Shown: positions 39,066-47,335 of the stretch, piece by piece
Layout: the number at the start of each line of letters is the position of its first letter
Position numbering within the stretch: position 1 is the first letter of the stretch
Assembly: GCF_019402665.1 (NCBI RefSeq)
Contig: NZ_VSST01000003.1
Coordinates: 1 to 64,000, forward strand
DNA length: 64,000 nucleotides
Direction of reading: 5' to 3'
Source of the DNA: Bradyrhizobium canariense
Lineage (GTDB): Bacteria > Pseudomonadota > Alphaproteobacteria > Rhizobiales > Xanthobacteraceae
The notes under the pieces: model-generated
The model's input: only the letters and a program-made list of their open reading frames with translations
The model's database searches: none
What the model was told of the DNA's origin: nothing
Made by a program: the position numbers and the translations under genes

Positions 39066-39629
39066 ATGCAGACGCCGCAACTTGAAACCGAACGGCTGAT
39101 CCTGCGTCCGCTCGCGCTATCCGACGCGCCGGCGATCCAGCGCCATTTCGACAACTGGAATATCATTCGGCATCTCTCCACCGTCGTACCCTGGCCGTAT
39201 CCAGCCGATGGCGCAGAAGCTTTCGTCCAGCTGCAGTTCGACAAGGTCTCAGCCGGAGAGGAGATTTATCTCTGGGTGCTGGTGCTGAAGGGCGGCGATG
39301 ATGAGGCGATTGGAAACATTCATTTCCGGCCCCGTGCCGAAGGCCTGAAAGGCCATCGCGGCTTTTGGCTGGCCGAGCCTTACTGGCGCCGCGGGTTGAT
39401 GACGGAAGCGGTCGCCGCGGTGAACGACTTCGCCTTCATTACACTGGGCCTCGATCATTTCTACGTCTGCAACGCGGCCACCAACGAGGCCTCACGCCGG
39501 GTCAAGCAGAAGACCGGTGCAGAGTTCGTCGGCTTCGTCGAGCTCGCGCATCACGGCGGACAGTCGAAAGCAGAGAAATGGATCGTGCGGCGTGAAGCCT
39601 GGCTGCGCGATAAAGGCAATGTGCGTTAG
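39066..39629 (+). CDS. GNAT acetyltransferase, RimJ/RimL type
   Basis: A 187-residue acetyltransferase starting LETERLILRPLALSDAPAI, as in RimJ/RimL-like enzymes, with GHRGFWLAEPYWRRGLMTEA as the acetyl-CoA-binding strand-loop and NAATNEASRRVKQKTGAEFVG at the C-terminal end. RimJ/RimL acetylate ribosomal protein N-termini, but most members of this broad group have other or unknown targets. Seven bases after mutM, so probably co-transcribed. Confidence 0.85.
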   Translation: MQTPQLETERLILRPLALSDAPAIQRHFDNWNIIRHLSTVVPWPYPADGAEAFVQLQFDKVSAGEEIYLWVLVLKGGDDEAIGNIHFRPRAEGLKGHRGFWLAEPYWRRGLMTEAVAAVNDFAFITLGLDHFYVCNAATNEASRRVKQKTGAEFVGFVELAHHGGQSKAEKWIVRREAWLRDKGNVR

Positions 39630-39723
39630 ATTGAGCCAAAGGGGCGCGATGGTGCGATCCATCCAGGCTACGAAAGCGAATTCGTTGTGCTCGCAATGCC
39701 GATGGATGGAGTCCTCTCAAAAA

Positions 39724-39775
39724 CGCGAAGCGAAGCAATCCAGCCGGGCTGGTGGCCGGATTGCTCCGTCGCTGG
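39724..39775. repeat. Degenerate palindrome (GCGAAGCAATCC)
   Basis: GCGAAGCAATCC near 39730 pairs with GGATTGCTCCGTCGC near 39758, with CAGCCGGGCTGG between. It is probably a worn member of the same group of dispersed elements found elsewhere in the window. Confidence 0.5.
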
Positions 39776-39801
39776 GGCCCTTCCGGATGGTGAAGGGCCG
39801 G

Positions 39802-39837
39802 CTGGCGTCTGAGCGATTGCCCCGCTCAGGACGCCAG
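39802..39837 (-). terminator. Hairpin at the end of the parA-like gene
   Basis: CTGGCGTC-TGAGCG pairs with CGCTCA-GGACGCCAG, a 14-pair stem with one bulge. The stop codon of the parA-like gene (39826-39828) is inside the stem. There is no clear T-run. Confidence 0.5.
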
Positions 39838-40569
39838 TGTCGTGGTCTCGTCGGCCGCTAGCTCGGCGGCCACGTGCAACATTCCGTCCGCGGCCGCGAT
39901 GACCTGGTTGATCAGGACATTGGTGGTGGCGGCGAGCTCGAGCCGGGTCTCGATCCAATGCCAGAGGCCGCGGATCTCCTCGGTCGACTTGCCGTTCGGC
40001 GCGAATTCGCTCACCGCAAGGCCGCTCGCGAGCGAGTCCTGGTGGTCGTTGCGCATCCCGATCAGCGGGCGCGCGAGCACCTCGGCGAGATCGAGCGCTG
40101 CTTCCTCGGCGAGGGTGTTGGCGGCATTGTCGATGCGCTGACCGCGGATCGGAGTCTGGTTCAGGACGAAGCTGTAAGGCCGCTTCCAGGCACGCGCGAC
40201 GCTCAGCGTCGAAACGGTCGCCTCGATGTCGGCGACGCTCGGGCGGGCCGGGATCAGGCAGAGATCAGAATGGCGGATCGCGGCGGTGGTCGCGGCGCTG
40301 AGGCCGGCGGCGGTATCGACGATCGCGAGCTGGAGGCCGCTGTCGGCCAGCATCTTCAGGCGCGGCTCGATGTCGGCGGCGTGATAGATCGGCTCGACGA
40401 CGAGATCGTCGGTGGTGCGGCGGCGCTGCCAGTTGGACAGTGTGCCCTGCGGGTCGGTTTCGATGAGGCGAACGGTGAAGCCGGCCTGCTTGGCTGCCAG
40501 CGCGAGGCCGATGGCGAGCGTGCTCTTGCCGCTGCCGCCCTTTTGGGTGGCCAGTACGATCGTGTGCAT
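39826..40569 (-). CDS. Orphan ParA-family ATPase
   Basis: A 247-residue ParA/MinD-type ATPase. The deviant Walker A KGGSGKST begins at Lys10, followed by the ETDPQGTLSNW motif and the VDTAAGLS box. ParA proteins partition DNA or position protein complexes. There is no parB and no parS-like cluster next to it, and it lacks features that would name it MipZ or ParA. An AAGGATC element precedes the ATG and a 16-base palindrome (GCATCGATCTCGATGC) lies at 40617-40632. Confidence 0.85.
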   Translation of the reverse strand: MHTIVLATQKGGSGKSTLAIGLALAAKQAGFTVRLIETDPQGTLSNWQRRRTTDDLVVEPIYHAADIEPRLKMLADSGLQLAIVDTAAGLSAATTAAIRHSDLCLIPARPSVADIEATVSTLSVARAWKRPYSFVLNQTPIRGQRIDNAANTLAEEAALDLAEVLARPLIGMRNDHQDSLASGLAVSEFAPNGKSTEEIRGLWHWIETRLELAATTNVLINQVIAAADGMLHVAAELAADETTTLAS

Positions 40570-40849
40570 TGAAGATCCTTTGGAGTGCTCGGGTCAGGGA
40601 AGCGCCACGCGAACGTGCATCGATCTCGATGCTGAGCTCTTCTCGCTCAGGACGTGCCGGCCCGATCCAAAGGGGATCGCGGAGGTCCGAATCAGCAGTC
40701 ACGATGATGGCGGAATCGGGAATTCCAGCGAATCCGTACCATTACTGGACCCGTACTCGTACGTGTGCTGTGTGCGCTGACGAGTTGATCGCGTGCCCCG
40801 GACACAGCGCAGCGGCATCTCATGCCGCACCGCGCCCGTGACACGAGAG
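40570..40849. other. Intergenic region without a gene
   Basis: A 280-base stretch between the trypsin-like gene and the parA-like gene. I see the palindrome at 40617-40632, which may be an operator, and a locally lower-GC stretch around 40690-40760 that could hold the parA promoter. No coding potential I would defend. Confidence 0.5.
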
Positions 40850-42208
40850 TTACTTGCGCACGCAGATCACGCGCACAACGGCGGCTGTCGCATCTGTGGA
40901 CGTGCCGTTCGCCGCGACACCATTCGCTTTCAGGAAATCACGCACCGTCTCCGCGGAGACCATCACCGCCTGCGACGCCGGCACCGCTGTCGCGGGTCCT
41001 GCGACCATCGCCGGCTTCAACAGCGCGATGCCGCCGAATTTGCCGTCGCCGTCGATGGCGGGGCTGCCGGAGAAGCCGACAGCCGGCGGCGGTGAGAGCG
41101 GGGAATCGCCGCCACCGACAGATGCCAGCGCAGCCTTGAGGCTTGACACACCGGCGGCTCCGCCCTGGCTCTGCGGATCAGCGATACCGATGACATCGAT
41201 ACTCGTCTTTGCCGCGCCGGCGGCGAGGCTGAAGGGCTTCAGGCCGCGGGCACCGTAGATATGCAGCAGCGCGAGGTCGTGTTCCCGGTCCTCGGCGAGC
41301 CGGTCGGCGCTGCCATAGCCGGCGATCGTGATCGCGAGACAGGAATCGGTGACGAGGCGGTCGGTGACGATCGCGCCATCGTCGCTGACGACGAGACCGG
41401 TGCCATACTCGACGGTCTTGCGCGGCGGCGGCCCGGCTTGCGGCCCTGACGGAAACGCGTTGAACGCGCTCGACATCGCGATCACGACCGGCTCGACCGT
41501 GTTCTCGGTCGCCTGATCGTAGAGGATCGTCATGATGCGGACTTCATCACCCCGAGAAGTGCCGCGCATGTAAAATTTCTTCAGGCCCTGCAGACCCGAC
41601 AGCACGAAGAAGTCGGGCTTGACCACGGTGTAGTCGACCTTGCGACCCGGCTCCTTCTTCTCCGCTTCGGCAAGCTTGGCTGTGGTCGGGCTCGCCTCCT
41701 TGCGGCGGCTGAGCAGCACCTGCACCGTGCCATTGGGCGAGGTCCATTTCGAGCCGTTGGCGTCGGTCGCCTGCTGCGGCACCAGCTTTGAGGGAATGCC
41801 AAGCCGCGCGCCGCTGGTCATTTCCGTAACGATCTTCCAGCCGACGCTGTCCTGCTTCCGCCGCGCCGTCTCGGCGAGCGCGGCGCGTTCCTGCGGATTG
41901 AGTACGCCGGTCGGCTTGCCGCCCTTGGCTTTCTGGTACTCCTTGATCGCCTCGACCAGGCGCGCGCTGACGTCACCGGTGATGGCGCCGTTGTACTGGC
42001 CAACCCAGGCAAGGTCGGACTGCAGCGACAGCCGCTCCGCCTGCGCCATGGCATCGGCCGTCGCAGCCGGCGTCTGCAATGCAGGAGGCCGGATCGGAAC
42101 GGTCTGGACCGGCTTCGGCTTGGTGCCGGGCATCTGCGGTGTCGTCATCTGGGCGTTCGCGCCTGTCGCAGCCGCAAACATCAGTGTTGCCGCAAGCATC
42201 GATCTCAT
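40850..42208 (-). CDS. Secreted trypsin-like protein with peptidoglycan-binding-like domain, catalytic His missing
   Basis: A 452-residue exported protein. A signal peptide is at residues 1-19 (cleavage after GANA), a peptidoglycan-binding-1-like helical domain at about 50-115 (YNGAITGDVSARLVEAIKEYQ pattern), and a trypsin-like domain from about 270. In that domain the Asp (Asp311 in EHDLALL) and Ser (Ser380 in GFSGSP) are present but the histidine position holds Leu285 (VTDRLVTD). So protease activity is doubtful. The frame is open to 42271, but the ATG at 42208 gives the signal peptide. Confidence 0.78.
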   Translation of the reverse strand: MRSMLAATLMFAAATGANAQMTTPQMPGTKPKPVQTVPIRPPALQTPAATADAMAQAERLSLQSDLAWVGQYNGAITGDVSARLVEAIKEYQKAKGGKPTGVLNPQERAALAETARRKQDSVGWKIVTEMTSGARLGIPSKLVPQQATDANGSKWTSPNGTVQVLLSRRKEASPTTAKLAEAEKKEPGRKVDYTVVKPDFFVLSGLQGLKKFYMRGTSRGDEVRIMTILYDQATENTVEPVVIAMSSAFNAFPSGPQAGPPPRKTVEYGTGLVVSDDGAIVTDRLVTDSCLAITIAGYGSADRLAEDREHDLALLHIYGARGLKPFSLAAGAAKTSIDVIGIADPQSQGGAAGVSSLKAALASVGGGDSPLSPPPAVGFSGSPAIDGDGKFGGIALLKPAMVAGPATAVPASQAVMVSAETVRDFLKANGVAANGTSTDATAAVVRVICVRK

Positions 42209-42314
42209 GACAAATCCAGCCAGCCCATTGAACGCAATGCCATTGAAGCACATCTCGTTGGTCGCGAACAATGTTGCGGTGGTTCAGGCCGGCGATAGAA
42301 GCCGTGGACTCAGG

Positions 42315-42424
42315 CCCTCATCCTGAGGAGCGGCCTCAAGGCCGCGTCTCGAAGGATCGCCCGCGGCGATAGCAGGGCCTGCATGGTTCGAGACGCGCGT
42401 TCCGCGCTCCTCACCATGAGGATC
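42315..42424. repeat. CCTCATCCTGAGGAG repeat, copy 1
   Basis: About 110 bases with arms CCTCATCCTGAGGAGCG and CGCTCCTCACCATGAGG and internal CGTCTCGAAGGAT / ATGGTTCGAGACGCG. A copy in the opposite orientation lies at 45308-45413. The pair flanks moeB, the aldo/keto reductase and the LysR gene. Confidence 0.85.
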
Positions 42425-42458
42425 GACAGCGAGAGCGTAGTAGGAGAGGCGTAGGACG

Positions 42459-43262
42459 ATGCTGAGCCCGGACGAACTCGAACGCTATGCCCGCCATATC
42501 GTGCTGCGCGATGTCGGTGGTCCCGGCCAGGCTGCGCTGAAGCGGGCCTCCGTGCTGGTGATCGGCGCCGGCGGGCTCGGTGCGCCCGCGTTGATGTATC
42601 TTGCGGCCGCCGGCATCGGTACGCTCGGCGTGGTCGATGACGATGTGGTGTCGCTGTCGAACCTCCAGCGCCAGGTCATTCACACCACGCCCGATATCGG
42701 CCGGCACAAGGTCGAGAGCGCGGCCGAACGGATCACGGCGCTCAATCCGCATGTCCGCTTCGTCGGCCACGCCACCTGGCTCAATGCCGACAATGCGCTG
42801 GCGCTGATCGGCGACTATGACCTCGTGCTTGACGGCTCCGACAATTTCTCGACCCGCTATCTGGCCTCGGACGCCTGCTTCTTCGCCAAGAGGCCGCTGA
42901 TCACGGCGGCGCTCGGCACCTTCGATGGCTCGCTGACCACCATCCGTGCGCATGAGAAGAACGAGCAGGGCGAATTCAATCCGACCTATCGCTGCCTGTT
43001 CCCGGAGGCGCCGCCGCCCGGGACCGTGCCGGCCTGCGCCGAAGCCGGCGTCATGGGCGCGCTCGCGGGCGTGATGGGCTCGATGATGGCGCTGGAGGCG
43101 ATCCGCGAGATCGTCGGCTTTGGCGACGGCCTGGTTGGCCGTCTCCTCATGATCGATGCGCGCGCGATGCGCTTCGAGACGCTGCGTTACGCGCGCGATC
43201 CGGCCAATCCGCTCAATGGCGATGGGCCTGTGATCACCGATCTCAGCGCCCATCGCACCTGA
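42459..43262 (+). CDS. moeB: MoeB/ThiF-family adenylyltransferase
   Basis: A 267-residue E1-like enzyme. The Rossmann nucleotide loop VLVIGAGGLGAPAL, VDDDVVSLSNLQRQVIH, the GSDNFSTRYL segment and the catalytic cysteine in PACAEAGVMG fit MoeB, which adenylates MoaD for molybdopterin synthesis, but ThiF- or HesA-like roles cannot be excluded. Three of the four zinc-binding cysteines are missing: the YRC motif keeps Cys179 only, and the C-terminal CxxC is replaced by residues in RDPANPLNG. No other moa/moe gene is next to it. Confidence 0.85.
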   Translation: MLSPDELERYARHIVLRDVGGPGQAALKRASVLVIGAGGLGAPALMYLAAAGIGTLGVVDDDVVSLSNLQRQVIHTTPDIGRHKVESAAERITALNPHVRFVGHATWLNADNALALIGDYDLVLDGSDNFSTRYLASDACFFAKRPLITAALGTFDGSLTTIRAHEKNEQGEFNPTYRCLFPEAPPPGTVPACAEAGVMGALAGVMGSMMALEAIREIVGFGDGLVGRLLMIDARAMRFETLRYARDPANPLNGDGPVITDLSAHRT

Positions 43263-43271
43263 TCGCAGCCG

Positions 43272-44279
43272 CTACGCCGTGGCCGGCTTCTCGCTGTCGA
43301 GATGCGCCATCTGCTCGGCCGCGTAACGCGTACCGGCGGCGACATCGGGCGGGAAGGCCTTTGCCAGCACCGCGAGATGAGCCGGCGTCAGCGTGACCTC
43401 GGCCGCACCAAGTGCCTCGCTGAGGCGGTTACGGGTGCGGGCGCCGACCAGCGGCACGATCTCCTTCCCTTGCGCCGCCACCCAGGCGATCGCGACCTGT
43501 GCCGGCGTCGCGCCAATCTCGGCGGCGATGGTGCGCAGCTGCTCCACCAGAGCCAGATTGACCTCGAGATTCGATCCCTGGAAGCGCGGCGTCATCAGCC
43601 GGTAATCCTTGCCTGCCTTGCCGGAGTCCTTCGACCAATGACCGCTGATGAGGCCGCGCGCCAACACGCCGTAAGCCGTGATGCCGATGCCGAGCTCGCG
43701 GCAGGTCGTCAGGATGTCGCGTTCGATGCCACGCTCGATCAGGGAATATTCGATCTGGAGATCGGCGATCGGGTGCACGGCATGCGCGCGGCGGATGGTG
43801 TCGGAGCCGACCTCGGACAGGCCGATATGTTTGATGTAGCCGGCCTTCACGAGATCGGCGATGCCGCCGATGGTTTCCTCGATCGGAATGTTGGGATCGA
43901 GCCGCGCCGGACGGTAGATGTCGATGTAGTCGGTGCCGAGCCGCTGCAGTGAATAGGCCAGGAAGTTCCTCGTTGCGGCCGGCCTCGTGTCCATGCCGGT
44001 GAATTCGCCGGCAGGACCGCGCAGCGCACCGAACTTGACGCTGATCTGCACCCTGTCGCGCGGCACGTCCTTGAGCGCTTCGCGCACCAGCATTTCATTG
44101 TGGCCCATGGCGTAGAAATCGCCGGTGTCGACCAGGGTGATGCCGGCATCCAGCGCCGCGTGGATCGTGGCGATGCTCTCGCCGCGATCGGCGGGGCCGT
44201 AGACCTCGGACATGCCCATGCAGCCGAGGCCGAGGCTTGAGACGGTGGGGCCGGTTGAACCGAGTTTGCGCTGTTCCAT
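43272..44279 (-). CDS. Aldo/keto reductase
   Basis: A 335-residue NAD(P)H-dependent oxidoreductase with a (beta/alpha)8 barrel. The start LGSTGPTVSSLGLGCMGMSE is typical, and Asp51, Tyr56 and Lys82 of the catalytic tetrad are present. The fourth residue, normally His in a YxQHR motif, is Ala125 (IYRPARLD). The frame runs to 44552 but the ATG at 44279 gives the family N-terminus. It is divergent from a LysR gene, which probably regulates it. Confidence 0.88.
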   Translation of the reverse strand: MEQRKLGSTGPTVSSLGLGCMGMSEVYGPADRGESIATIHAALDAGITLVDTGDFYAMGHNEMLVREALKDVPRDRVQISVKFGALRGPAGEFTGMDTRPAATRNFLAYSLQRLGTDYIDIYRPARLDPNIPIEETIGGIADLVKAGYIKHIGLSEVGSDTIRRAHAVHPIADLQIEYSLIERGIERDILTTCRELGIGITAYGVLARGLISGHWSKDSGKAGKDYRLMTPRFQGSNLEVNLALVEQLRTIAAEIGATPAQVAIAWVAAQGKEIVPLVGARTRNRLSEALGAAEVTLTPAHLAVLAKAFPPDVAAGTRYAAEQMAHLDSEKPATA

Positions 44280-44394
44280 GATGGCTCTCCTCGAAAAGGC
44301 GGTGACTGCGCCGCGTGACGAGGCCAGATATGCGCCTGATCGATTACGCCGATAAGCTGGACAATCGAGAATGGCTTGTTCACAGTGGCGAACA

Positions 44395-45303
44395 ATGCGC
44401 GAGCCCGACCTGCGTGATCTCGACGTCTTCGTGGCGGTCGCCCGCACCCGCAATTTCCGGCGTGCGGCGATCGATATTCGCGTGTCGGTGTCGAGCCTTA
44501 GCCAGCGATTGCGGGACCTGGAGGAGCGCCTCGGCGTCCGCCTGATGAACCGCACGACCCGTAGCGTCGCCCTGACCGAGGCGGGTGAGTTGCTGCTGTC
44601 GCGCGTGGCGCCGGCGCTGCGCGATGTCGGCGACGCCCTGGATCAGGTCCGGGGCCTGCGCGAGGTGGCCTCGGGCCGGCTGCGCATCAACGCGCCGCCG
44701 CCTGCGGTCGATCTCGTGCTGGCGCCGATGGTCGGGCCGTTCCTCAAGGCCTATCCGCAGGTCGACCTCGACATCGTCTCCGAGAGCGGGTTCGTCGATA
44801 TCGTCAGCGCGGGCTTCGATGCCGGCGTGCGTTATGGCGAGCATCTCGCGCAGGACATGGTGGCGATCCCGCTGAGCGGCCCGCAGAGCTATGTCGTGGT
44901 CGCTTCGCCCGATTACCTCGCACGCCGCGGCAAGCCTGAGCATCCGAAGGATCTACTCGACCACGATTGCATCCGCGCCCGCTACTCCAGCGGTGTCATG
45001 CATGATCTGGAGTTCGAGAAGGCCGGTCAGCTGGTGAAAGTCGACCCGCCGGCAAAGCTGATCTCGACCAACATGGGCCTCTCCATGCGCGCGGCGCTCG
45101 ACGGAGCCGGCATCTGGGCGACGCTTGATGGTTACGTCGGCGAAGCCCTGAAGTCGGGCGCGCTGGTCAGACTGCTTGAAGACTGGTGCGAGCCGTTTTC
45201 CGGACCGTTCCTGTACTATCCAAGCCGGCGCCAGACGCCGCCGGCGCTGCGGGCCTTCATCGATTTCGTCGCCGACGGGCGCAAGCGAAACGCCCGAGGA
45301 TAG
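44395..45303 (+). CDS. LysR-family transcriptional regulator
   Basis: A 302-residue LysR protein. The winged helix-turn-helix is at residues about 4-62 (DLDVFVAVARTRNFRRAA, SSLSQRLRDLEERLG) and the effector-binding domain starts near residue 88 (GRLRINAPP). It is divergent from the aldo/keto reductase with a 115-base gap, the classic LysR/target layout. An ATG at 44371 would add 8 residues; 44395 fits the family better. Effector unknown. Confidence 0.88.
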   Translation: MREPDLRDLDVFVAVARTRNFRRAAIDIRVSVSSLSQRLRDLEERLGVRLMNRTTRSVALTEAGELLLSRVAPALRDVGDALDQVRGLREVASGRLRINAPPPAVDLVLAPMVGPFLKAYPQVDLDIVSESGFVDIVSAGFDAGVRYGEHLAQDMVAIPLSGPQSYVVVASPDYLARRGKPEHPKDLLDHDCIRARYSSGVMHDLEFEKAGQLVKVDPPAKLISTNMGLSMRAALDGAGIWATLDGYVGEALKSGALVRLLEDWCEPFSGPFLYYPSRRQTPPALRAFIDFVADGRKRNARG

Positions 45304-45307
45304 CAGA

Positions 45308-45413
45308 CCCTCATGGTGAGGAGCGCGGAACGCGCGTCTCGAACCATGAAGGCCTGGATCTCGCCTGCGGCAATCCTTCGAGACGACCGCTACGCGGTCT
45401 CCTCAGGATGAGG
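45308..45413. repeat. CCTCATCCTGAGGAG repeat, copy 2 (inverted)
   Basis: About 106 bases, reverse-oriented relative to 42315-42424. The segment CATGGTGAGGAGCGCGGAAC matches the complement of the first copy's right arm. Confidence 0.85.
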
Positions 45414-45443
45414 CAGGAGAGCTTATCGCGCAGAAAGTTGAAC

Positions 45444-46445
45444 TCAGAGCATGCTCGGCAGCACGCGATCCGGCGGCTTGTGCGCGTCGAGGAAGGTGCG
45501 GATGTTGATGATCACCTTCTCGCCCATCTCGACGCGGCCCTCGATCGTGGCCGAGCCCATATGCGGCAGCAGCGTCACCTTGCCGGCCTTGGCGAGCCGC
45601 ACCAGCTTCGGGTTCACCGCGGGCTCGTGCTCGTAGACGTCGAGGCCGGCGCCGCCGATCTCGCCGCCTTCGATCAGCTTGATCAGCGTGTCCTCGTCAG
45701 TGACCCCGCCGCGCGCGGTGTTGACGATGTAGGCGTCCTTGCGGATCAGCTTCAGCCGGCGCGCCGACAGCAGATGGTAGGTCGCCGGCGTGTGCGGACA
45801 GTTCACCGAGATGATGTCCATTCGAGCCAGCATCTGGTCGAGGCTTTCCCAATAGGTCGCGCCCAGCTCTTCGGCGATCTTCGGCGCCACCGGCCGGCGG
45901 TTGTGATAGTGGATCTGCAAGCCGAAGGCGCGGGCGCGGCGTGCGACCGCCTGGCCGATGCGGCCCATGCCGATGATGCCGAGGCGCTTTCCGCCGATGC
46001 GATGGCCGAGCATCCAGGTCGGCGACCAGCCCGGCCAGGGTTTTCCTTCCGTCAGGATCGAGGCGCCTTCGATCATCCGCCTAGGCACGGCGAGGATCAG
46101 TGCCATGGTCATGTCGGCGGTGTCTTCGGTCAGAACCTTCGGTGTGTTGGTGACGGTGATGCCGCGGGCATGCGCGGCCTCGACATCGATGTTGTCGACG
46201 CCGTTGCCGAAATTCGCGATCAGTTTCAGCCTGCAGTCGGGCTGGTTGACGATGTCGGCGGAGATGTGATCGGTCACGGTCGGAACCAGCACATCGGCCG
46301 TGCGGGCGGCTTCCGCGATCTGCTCGGGCGACATCGGCGCGTCGTCGAGATTGATCCGCGCGTCGAATAGCTCGCGCATCCGGGTCTCGATCGAGTCCGG
46401 AAGCTTGCGCGTCACCACGACGAGGGGCTTTTTCTTCACCGACAT
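45444..46445 (-). CDS. D-2-hydroxyacid dehydrogenase (glyoxylate/hydroxypyruvate reductase type)
   Basis: A 333-residue NAD(P)-dependent dehydrogenase. It has the Rossmann GXGXXG in GIIGMGRIGQAVARRA, the NTARGG motif with the catalytic arginine, the acid residue in the DEDTL region, and the LLPHMGSAT motif with the catalytic histidine. The style (VVVTRKLPDSIETRM start) is like GyaR/glycerate dehydrogenase. It reduces glyoxylate or hydroxypyruvate most likely, but the exact substrate needs assay. Confidence 0.9.
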   Translation of the reverse strand: MSVKKKPLVVVTRKLPDSIETRMRELFDARINLDDAPMSPEQIAEAARTADVLVPTVTDHISADIVNQPDCRLKLIANFGNGVDNIDVEAAHARGITVTNTPKVLTEDTADMTMALILAVPRRMIEGASILTEGKPWPGWSPTWMLGHRIGGKRLGIIGMGRIGQAVARRARAFGLQIHYHNRRPVAPKIAEELGATYWESLDQMLARMDIISVNCPHTPATYHLLSARRLKLIRKDAYIVNTARGGVTDEDTLIKLIEGGEIGGAGLDVYEHEPAVNPKLVRLAKAGKVTLLPHMGSATIEGRVEMGEKVIINIRTFLDAHKPPDRVLPSML

Positions 46446-46773
46446 GTCCTGCCCTCATGAGGCGTTGCGAGCCGCCTCTGTCGCCAAAGGCCGGCCGTTG
46501 AGGCCTCATTAACCCGGTTGTTCGACACTGCAACTGCCGTGTCGTCCCCGGCGTTTCCTTCAAGCTCTCCCGACATTTCCGGCCGGAAGATCGGGACAAA
46601 CCGGTTGTTCAGATGTCCGTCCTCTCTAGCAGAAGGCCGGGCCAAGACAAGAACCACCGGGTAAAGGGCTCGGGAACACCCGCATGGGCGGGTTACAGGG
46701 GCGGCAGCGGCCTGGTTTTGGAATTTTGGGGCGAGGGCCCGGCTCGGCCGGACCTTCGACAGGAGACGGGTTG
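46446..46773. other. Intergenic region without a gene
   Basis: These 328 bases separate the divergent dehydrogenase and SH3 genes. ACCCGGTTGTTC (about 46513-46524) and AACCGGTTGTTC (about 46599-46610) are near-identical and about 86 bases apart, and may be regulatory sites. I see no credible coding frame. Confidence 0.4.
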
Positions 46774-47304
46774 ATGGCGTTGGGGCGTTTTTGTTCGGTG
46801 ATGGCGCTCGTTTGCACCTGGTTGAGCGCTTCGGTCAGCCCGGGGCATTCGGCAAAGGACAGCATACCCCAGACTGCCTCGGGCCTCCCGGTGCCGCGCT
46901 ACGTCAGCCTGAAATCGGATCACGTCAACGTCCGCGCCGGCCCGACCAAGGACAACGACGTCGCCTGGGTCTACACCCGCTCCGGCCTGCCGGTCGAAAT
47001 CACCGCCGAGTTCGAGAACTGGCGCCGGGTCCGCGATTCCGAGGGCGCCGAGGGCTGGGTCTATCACTCGCTGCTGTCGGGCCGCCGTACCGCCGTCGTC
47101 ACGATGAAGCACAAGGACGAGCTTGCGCCGATCTATGACCGCGCCGATCCCGACAGCGCGGTGGCCGCAAAGCTCCAGGCCGGCGTCGTCACGCAGGTGA
47201 AAAAGTGCACCACAAACTGGTGCCACGTCACCGGCAACGGCTTTGACGGCTGGATTCAGCAGGAGCGCCTCTGGGGCGTCTACTCGGACGAGCAGGTGAA
47301 CTGA
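46774..47304 (+). CDS. Secreted SH3-domain protein
   Basis: A 176-residue exported protein. A signal peptide covers about residues 1-26 (MALGRFCSVMALVCTWLSAS, then SPGHSA), followed by two bacterial SH3-like repeats (VNVRAGPTKDNDVAWVY at about 48-64 and a second from about 113, PIYDRADPDSAVAAKL). Such domains bind peptidoglycan peptides or surface ligands. An AGGAGA site precedes ATG 46774; a TTG lies one codon earlier. Confidence 0.85.
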   Translation: MALGRFCSVMALVCTWLSASVSPGHSAKDSIPQTASGLPVPRYVSLKSDHVNVRAGPTKDNDVAWVYTRSGLPVEITAEFENWRRVRDSEGAEGWVYHSLLSGRRTAVVTMKHKDELAPIYDRADPDSAVAAKLQAGVVTQVKKCTTNWCHVTGNGFDGWIQQERLWGVYSDEQVN

Positions 47305-47335
47305 CCTGGTTGTCGTCCCGGCGAAGGATTAAAGC

